A stretch of 35,669 nt of DNA from Sulfurovum sp. (lineage in GTDB: Bacteria > Campylobacterota > Campylobacteria > Campylobacterales > Sulfurovaceae): assembly GCA_015663065.1 (NCBI GenBank), contig DQSX01000166.1:1-35669 (forward strand), read 5' to 3'. Of this stretch, positions 32,629 to 35,669 are shown one piece after another (position 1 is the first letter of the stretch; every line of letters begins with the position of its first letter). The position numbers were made by a program, and so were the translations under genes. The notes below the pieces were generated by a model that was given only the letters and a program-made list of their open reading frames with translations, searched no databases and was not told the DNA's origin.

Positions 32629-34254
32629 TTAGGCTACATTATTTGTAAAATTATAGCGAAATATAGTTTGTTCCCTGCCCGACTCCACAGTCACAAGCAC
32701 ATTCTCTTTTTTACAGATGGAGTGTACGATCTCAAGTCCCAATCCAAAACCGCCCTGTGCCTCCTCTTCCTGATGAAATGGTTCAAAAATACGGTCTGTG
32801 TCTTCGATCTGTTTAGAGTACGTGACAAAGGTTAAAAATACGCTCTTCTTTACTTTTTTCAACGTCACTTTGATATCAGAGTCTTTGTTTGCATATTTGA
32901 TTGCATTGGAGAGGTTGTTATCTACTATTCTTTGCAGTTCAATGTCTGAAAAATATAGTTTAATATCGTCTTCTATTTCATAGACTATCTTATGCCTGTT
33001 TCCCGAAGCAATATCTTCAAAAAAATCAATACGGTTCTCTAAAAACAGTGAAAAGAAGATCCACTGTTTTTCATACACAAAACGGTCCTTTTTTACCATA
33101 TAAGAGAGATCATCATATATATTTGCGATCAACTTTGACGCCGCTTCTATTTTGGACAGATATTTGTCTTCACCAAATTTCATTTTACGAATGTCTATAT
33201 GGGTCATGATCACTGCAAGCGGTGTATTGATCTCGTGAATGGAGTGCTTTATGAAAGAGTCCTGTGCTTTCACCAGAGATTCGGAAAACTCTTTCTCTTT
33301 TACTAACAGTCTGTTCTGCCGGGAAAGGTCTTTTGTCTTCTGCGCTACCCTTTTCTCAAGCTCTACATTGATCTCTTTGAGATTCTGTTTTCTTTTATGG
33401 ATCGTATCGACCATCTCATTAATGTACTTGACCAATTTTTTAAACTCTAAAAGATGTATCTGATCCTGGTCAATGGTCGTATGGGTTGTGGCAGCACTTT
33501 TAAAAAACTGGCTAAAAGCAGCGATCTCTTTGGCTATGAGATGGTTAATGACCCACAGACCGGTCAATCCCAGACCAAAGAGTATAACAGTAAGAGAGAA
33601 GATCTCCATCATATATTTGACAAGTCTCTTTTTCAAAGCAGCTTTTTCAACAGAGATCAGTTTTTCAACTTCATCCAGGTAGACACCCGTACCGATCATC
33701 CATCCCCAGGGTTTGAATGCTTTGGCATAAGAAATTTTGGCGGTGGGTACTTCTGTCACCGGCTTTTTCCACATATACTCAACAAAGCCGCCATGACTCT
33801 TTTGCGAAACATCAATAAGGTCTCGTATTACATACACACCGTTGGGGTCTTGAAAATGAAGTAGATTTCGGCCTTTATTGTCCAGGTTCAAAGGGTCAGA
33901 AAGATTGCTGCCGTTAAAATCATAAATAAATATATACCCTGTACCGTCTTGTCGCCCGTAAAGCTGCTCAATAGTAGACAAGACCTCTTCTTTGAGCTCT
34001 TTTTCAGGTAAATGCCCTCTTCTGTTGCTATAGACATAGTCTATATAGTTCAACACTCTGTTCGTATCAAACGAAATGGTCTTTTTTTGCTCTTGCATGT
34101 AGTTTTTACGCATAGAGACCACTTCTCTGTCAAAATCATTATACTCTTCATAAATGACCAAAAAAGAAAAAAGTACCACAAAAAGGAGTATTGCAAACAT
34201 ACCCCAACCGTAAAAGGTAGTGATCTTTTTGTTTTTGAAGAGATTTGAGAACAT
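32629..34254 (-). CDS. Cache-domain sensor histidine kinase
   Basis: This 541-residue membrane sensor has a first helix (about 14-35), a periplasmic sensor domain (36-205) of single-Cache type (GTGYIFIYDFNGSNLSDP, then YAKAFKPWGWMIGTGVYLDEVE) and a second helix (about 217-240). A coiled coil leads to the H-box (HSIHEINTPLAVIMTH) and the ATP-binding domain (DNNLSNAIKYA, FEPFHQEEEAQGGFGLGLEIV). Cache domains of this kind often bind small carboxylates, which fits acetate or propionate as signal given the genes downstream. The specific ligand is inferred from neighbours only. It begins 6 bases after ribBA, so read-through from that promoter is possible. Confidence 0.93.
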   Translation of the reverse strand: MFSNLFKNKKITTFYGWGMFAILLFVVLFSFLVIYEEYNDFDREVVSMRKNYMQEQKKTISFDTNRVLNYIDYVYSNRRGHLPEKELKEEVLSTIEQLYGRQDGTGYIFIYDFNGSNLSDPLNLDNKGRNLLHFQDPNGVYVIRDLIDVSQKSHGGFVEYMWKKPVTEVPTAKISYAKAFKPWGWMIGTGVYLDEVEKLISVEKAALKKRLVKYMMEIFSLTVILFGLGLTGLWVINHLIAKEIAAFSQFFKSAATTHTTIDQDQIHLLEFKKLVKYINEMVDTIHKRKQNLKEINVELEKRVAQKTKDLSRQNRLLVKEKEFSESLVKAQDSFIKHSIHEINTPLAVIMTHIDIRKMKFGEDKYLSKIEAASKLIANIYDDLSYMVKKDRFVYEKQWIFFSLFLENRIDFFEDIASGNRHKIVYEIEDDIKLYFSDIELQRIVDNNLSNAIKYANKDSDIKVTLKKVKKSVFLTFVTYSKQIEDTDRIFEPFHQEEEAQGGFGLGLEIVHSICKKENVLVTVESGREQTIFRYNFTNNVA

Positions 34255-34260
34255 AAAGGT

Positions 34261-35295
34261 TTAAACGATTTCTATCTTCTCTACCACATCCAGACCAAAA
34301 CCGCCTAGTCCTACGAATTCTGTCTCTTTAGAGCTTGTAATAAGGTTGATGTTCTTAATGCCTAGGTCTTTGAGTATCTGTGCACCGACACCAAACTCTC
34401 TTGCCTGCTCTTTTGAAATGGTTTTCGTATCTAAAAATATCAGTACACCGCCGTTTTGCTTGAGGTAATCAATGGCGTTGTTCAAAGCAGAAAAACGTTT
34501 ACAGTCCAGTACAAGATCAATATCCTGTCCAATGTTGTGAAACTTTACATTGGCTGTCTCATGTGTTTTGTAGAACTGTATGACTGTATGGGTACGGTCA
34601 AGGTGGTCTTTATAGATGCGTTTTTCAACTTTGGTCTCTTTAAACGTACTCTCTTCCGAAGAGACAAGATGCACAAGCTTCTCATTGGCCAAACGGTACT
34701 CAACAATGTCTGAAATATAGACTATGGACATAGCATGCTCTTTTGCAAAGACCTCCAGGTCATCCATACGTGCCATTTTTCCGTCATCTTTGATGATCTC
34801 ACAGATCACGGCAGCCGGGGCAAGCCCTGCGAGTTTACAAAGGTCCACAGAACCTTCGGTGTGTCCTGTTCTCACAAGCACCCCACCATCTTTTGCAATA
34901 AGCGGGAATATATGCCCCGGTCGCACAAAATCAGCAGCAACAGTCAAAGGGTTGGAAAGTTTGGAGATACAGTCATCTCTCTCATCCGCAGAAATACCCG
35001 TTGTCGCATTCGCAGAGTCTATAGAGACTGTAAACGCTGTTTCATGGTTGGAGACATTGTTCGAGACCATAGGCATAAGGTCAAGTTTCTCAGCGATCTT
35101 TTTAGTCACCGGTGTACAGATGAGCCCTCTGGCCTCTTTGGCCATGAAGTTCACCATTTCCGGTGTTGAAAAGGTTGCCGCATAGACAAGATCACCCTCA
35201 TTTTCCCTGTCCTCATCATCCATCATGATGACCATTTTCCCACGTTTGATGTCGTCTATTGCTTTCTCAACTCTACTTATCGGATCGTTTACCAT
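34261..35295 (-). CDS. ribB: RibBA-type protein: active DHBP synthase, eroded GTP cyclohydrolase II domain
   Basis: This 344-residue riboflavin-pathway protein has an N-terminal 3,4-dihydroxy-2-butanone 4-phosphate synthase domain with the substrate and metal motifs DDEDRENEGDL, RPGHIFPL and RTGHTEGSVDL, all intact. It converts ribulose 5-phosphate to the four-carbon riboflavin precursor. The C-terminal half aligns with GTP cyclohydrolase II only in its outline (GVGAQILKDLGIKNINLITSS, then GFGLDVVEKIEI). The zinc-binding cysteine cluster (C-x10-C-x-C region) and the GTP-site residues are missing, so GTP cyclohydrolase activity is not expected and a separate ribA must exist elsewhere. As I recall, this is usual for Campylobacterota such as Helicobacter. 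Confidence 0.93.
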   Translation of the reverse strand: MVNDPISRVEKAIDDIKRGKMVIMMDDEDRENEGDLVYAATFSTPEMVNFMAKEARGLICTPVTKKIAEKLDLMPMVSNNVSNHETAFTVSIDSANATTGISADERDDCISKLSNPLTVAADFVRPGHIFPLIAKDGGVLVRTGHTEGSVDLCKLAGLAPAAVICEIIKDDGKMARMDDLEVFAKEHAMSIVYISDIVEYRLANEKLVHLVSSEESTFKETKVEKRIYKDHLDRTHTVIQFYKTHETANVKFHNIGQDIDLVLDCKRFSALNNAIDYLKQNGGVLIFLDTKTISKEQAREFGVGAQILKDLGIKNINLITSSKETEFVGLGGFGLDVVEKIEIV

Positions 35296-35330
35296 TACAT
35301 TTTCCTATCAGCTATCTTATAGTTTTTGTA

Positions 35331-35336
35331 ATTATA
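35331..35336 (-). promoter_or_regulatory. Probable -10 box for ribBA
   Basis: Reading the minus strand, TATAAT at 35336-35331 lies 35 bases before the ribBA ATG, with an AGGA ribosome-binding site between. The upstream sequence is a long A/T stretch without a clear -35 box. Confidence 0.5.
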
Positions 35337-35376
35337 CCTCAATATTTAAATTTTTTTACATTTTTTTTTAAAACTC

Positions 35377-35405
35377 TTGACATGAAAGGGTTTTGGTGCT
35401 ATAAT
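35377..35405 (+). promoter_or_regulatory. Strong sigma-70 promoter for the tRNA genes
   Basis: A perfect TTGACA (35377-35382) and a perfect TATAAT (35400-35405) are separated by the ideal 17 bases. The tRNA-Gln begins 33 bases after the -10 box. This consensus promoter stands out against the weak -35 boxes elsewhere in the window and suits stable RNA genes. It is divergent from ribBA. Confidence 0.9.
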
Positions 35406-35438
35406 GCCGTCCACATAAGCAATAAAGCTTGTAAATGT

Positions 35439-35513
35439 TGGGGTATCGCCAAGCGGTAAGGCACTAGTTTTTGGTACTGGCATTCGGGGGTTCGAATCCC
35501 TCTACCCCATCCA
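35439..35513 (+). tRNA. tRNA-Gln (anticodon TTG)
   Basis: The cloverleaf folds cleanly: acceptor TGGGGTA with TACCCCA, D-stem GCC/GGC, anticodon stem CTAGT with ACTGG (one G-T pair), loop TTTTGGT with anticodon TTG, and a T-arm around GTTCGAATC. CCA is encoded. Starting with U1-A72 is a known feature of glutamine tRNAs. It is first in the tRNA transcript. Confidence 0.97.
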
Positions 35514-35591
35514 TCGGAACATTATCTTCCTTTAAGAAAAAGAAGGTAAACTTCCACTCCATTAAGTTTGAAAGAACTTATAAATTCCTGT

Positions 35592-35668
<77 letters not shown>

Positions 35669-35669
35669 A

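Overview
The window reads as chromosomal DNA of a hydrogen-oxidising, microaerophilic member of the Campylobacterota, most like Sulfurovum or Sulfurimonas. The grounds are the hydA-hydB-hydC-hydD-hydE order of the respiratory uptake hydrogenase, AT-rich intergenic DNA with TATAAT boxes and weak -35 elements, a RibBA protein with an eroded C-terminal domain, and kinase and porin types common in that phylum. The genus is an inference; the phylum is fairly secure.

Bases 1-507 hold no intact gene. They contain a 13-bp direct repeat flanking a TATAAT box, hairpins, and the frameshifted remnant of a small ribbon-helix-helix-like protein. At 508-1038 (+) is a canonical hydrogenase maturation protease. 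It converges with a DUF695/RraB-like gene that ends a very long minus-strand hydrogenase locus.

That locus runs from about 19.4 kb down to 1.0 kb. In transcription order it encodes: a TetR-type regulator; a cytoplasmic group 2-like [NiFe] hydrogenase (small then large subunit, the latter without a C-terminal extension); the periplasmic, membrane-bound uptake hydrogenase HydA-HydB-HydC; HydD; a HypF-like protein in the HydE position whose active sites are eroded; HypF; a nickel permease; HypB, HypC, HypD, HypE, HypX and HypA; and the DUF695/RraB-like protein. It is nearly self-sufficient for hydrogenase assembly: nickel import and insertion (permease, HypA, HypB), cyanide ligand synthesis (HypF, HypE, HypC, HypD), CO ligand supply in air (HypX) and peptidase processing. 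A dispersed palindromic repeat has entered this locus twice. One copy is translated as 22 extra residues inside HypF; the other encodes the tail of HypX.

From 19.5 to 23.7 kb lies a plus-strand operon: a multi-pass membrane protein of unknown function, a secreted protein with a von Willebrand A-like fold, an S41 protease-like lipoprotein and a family 4 uracil-DNA glycosylase. The first three may form an envelope module that I do not recognise. A divergent 51-residue membrane protein sits at its promoter.

From 23.8 to 34.3 kb is an acetate-use region on the minus strand: a Cache-domain histidine kinase and OmpR-type regulator, an outer-membrane porin, YjcH (DUF485), ActP, a cNMP/CBS/DUF294 protein, a DnaQ-like exonuclease and acetyl-CoA synthetase. 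The window closes with ribBA and, divergently, a strong sigma-70 promoter driving tRNA-Gln(UUG) and initiator tRNA-Met.
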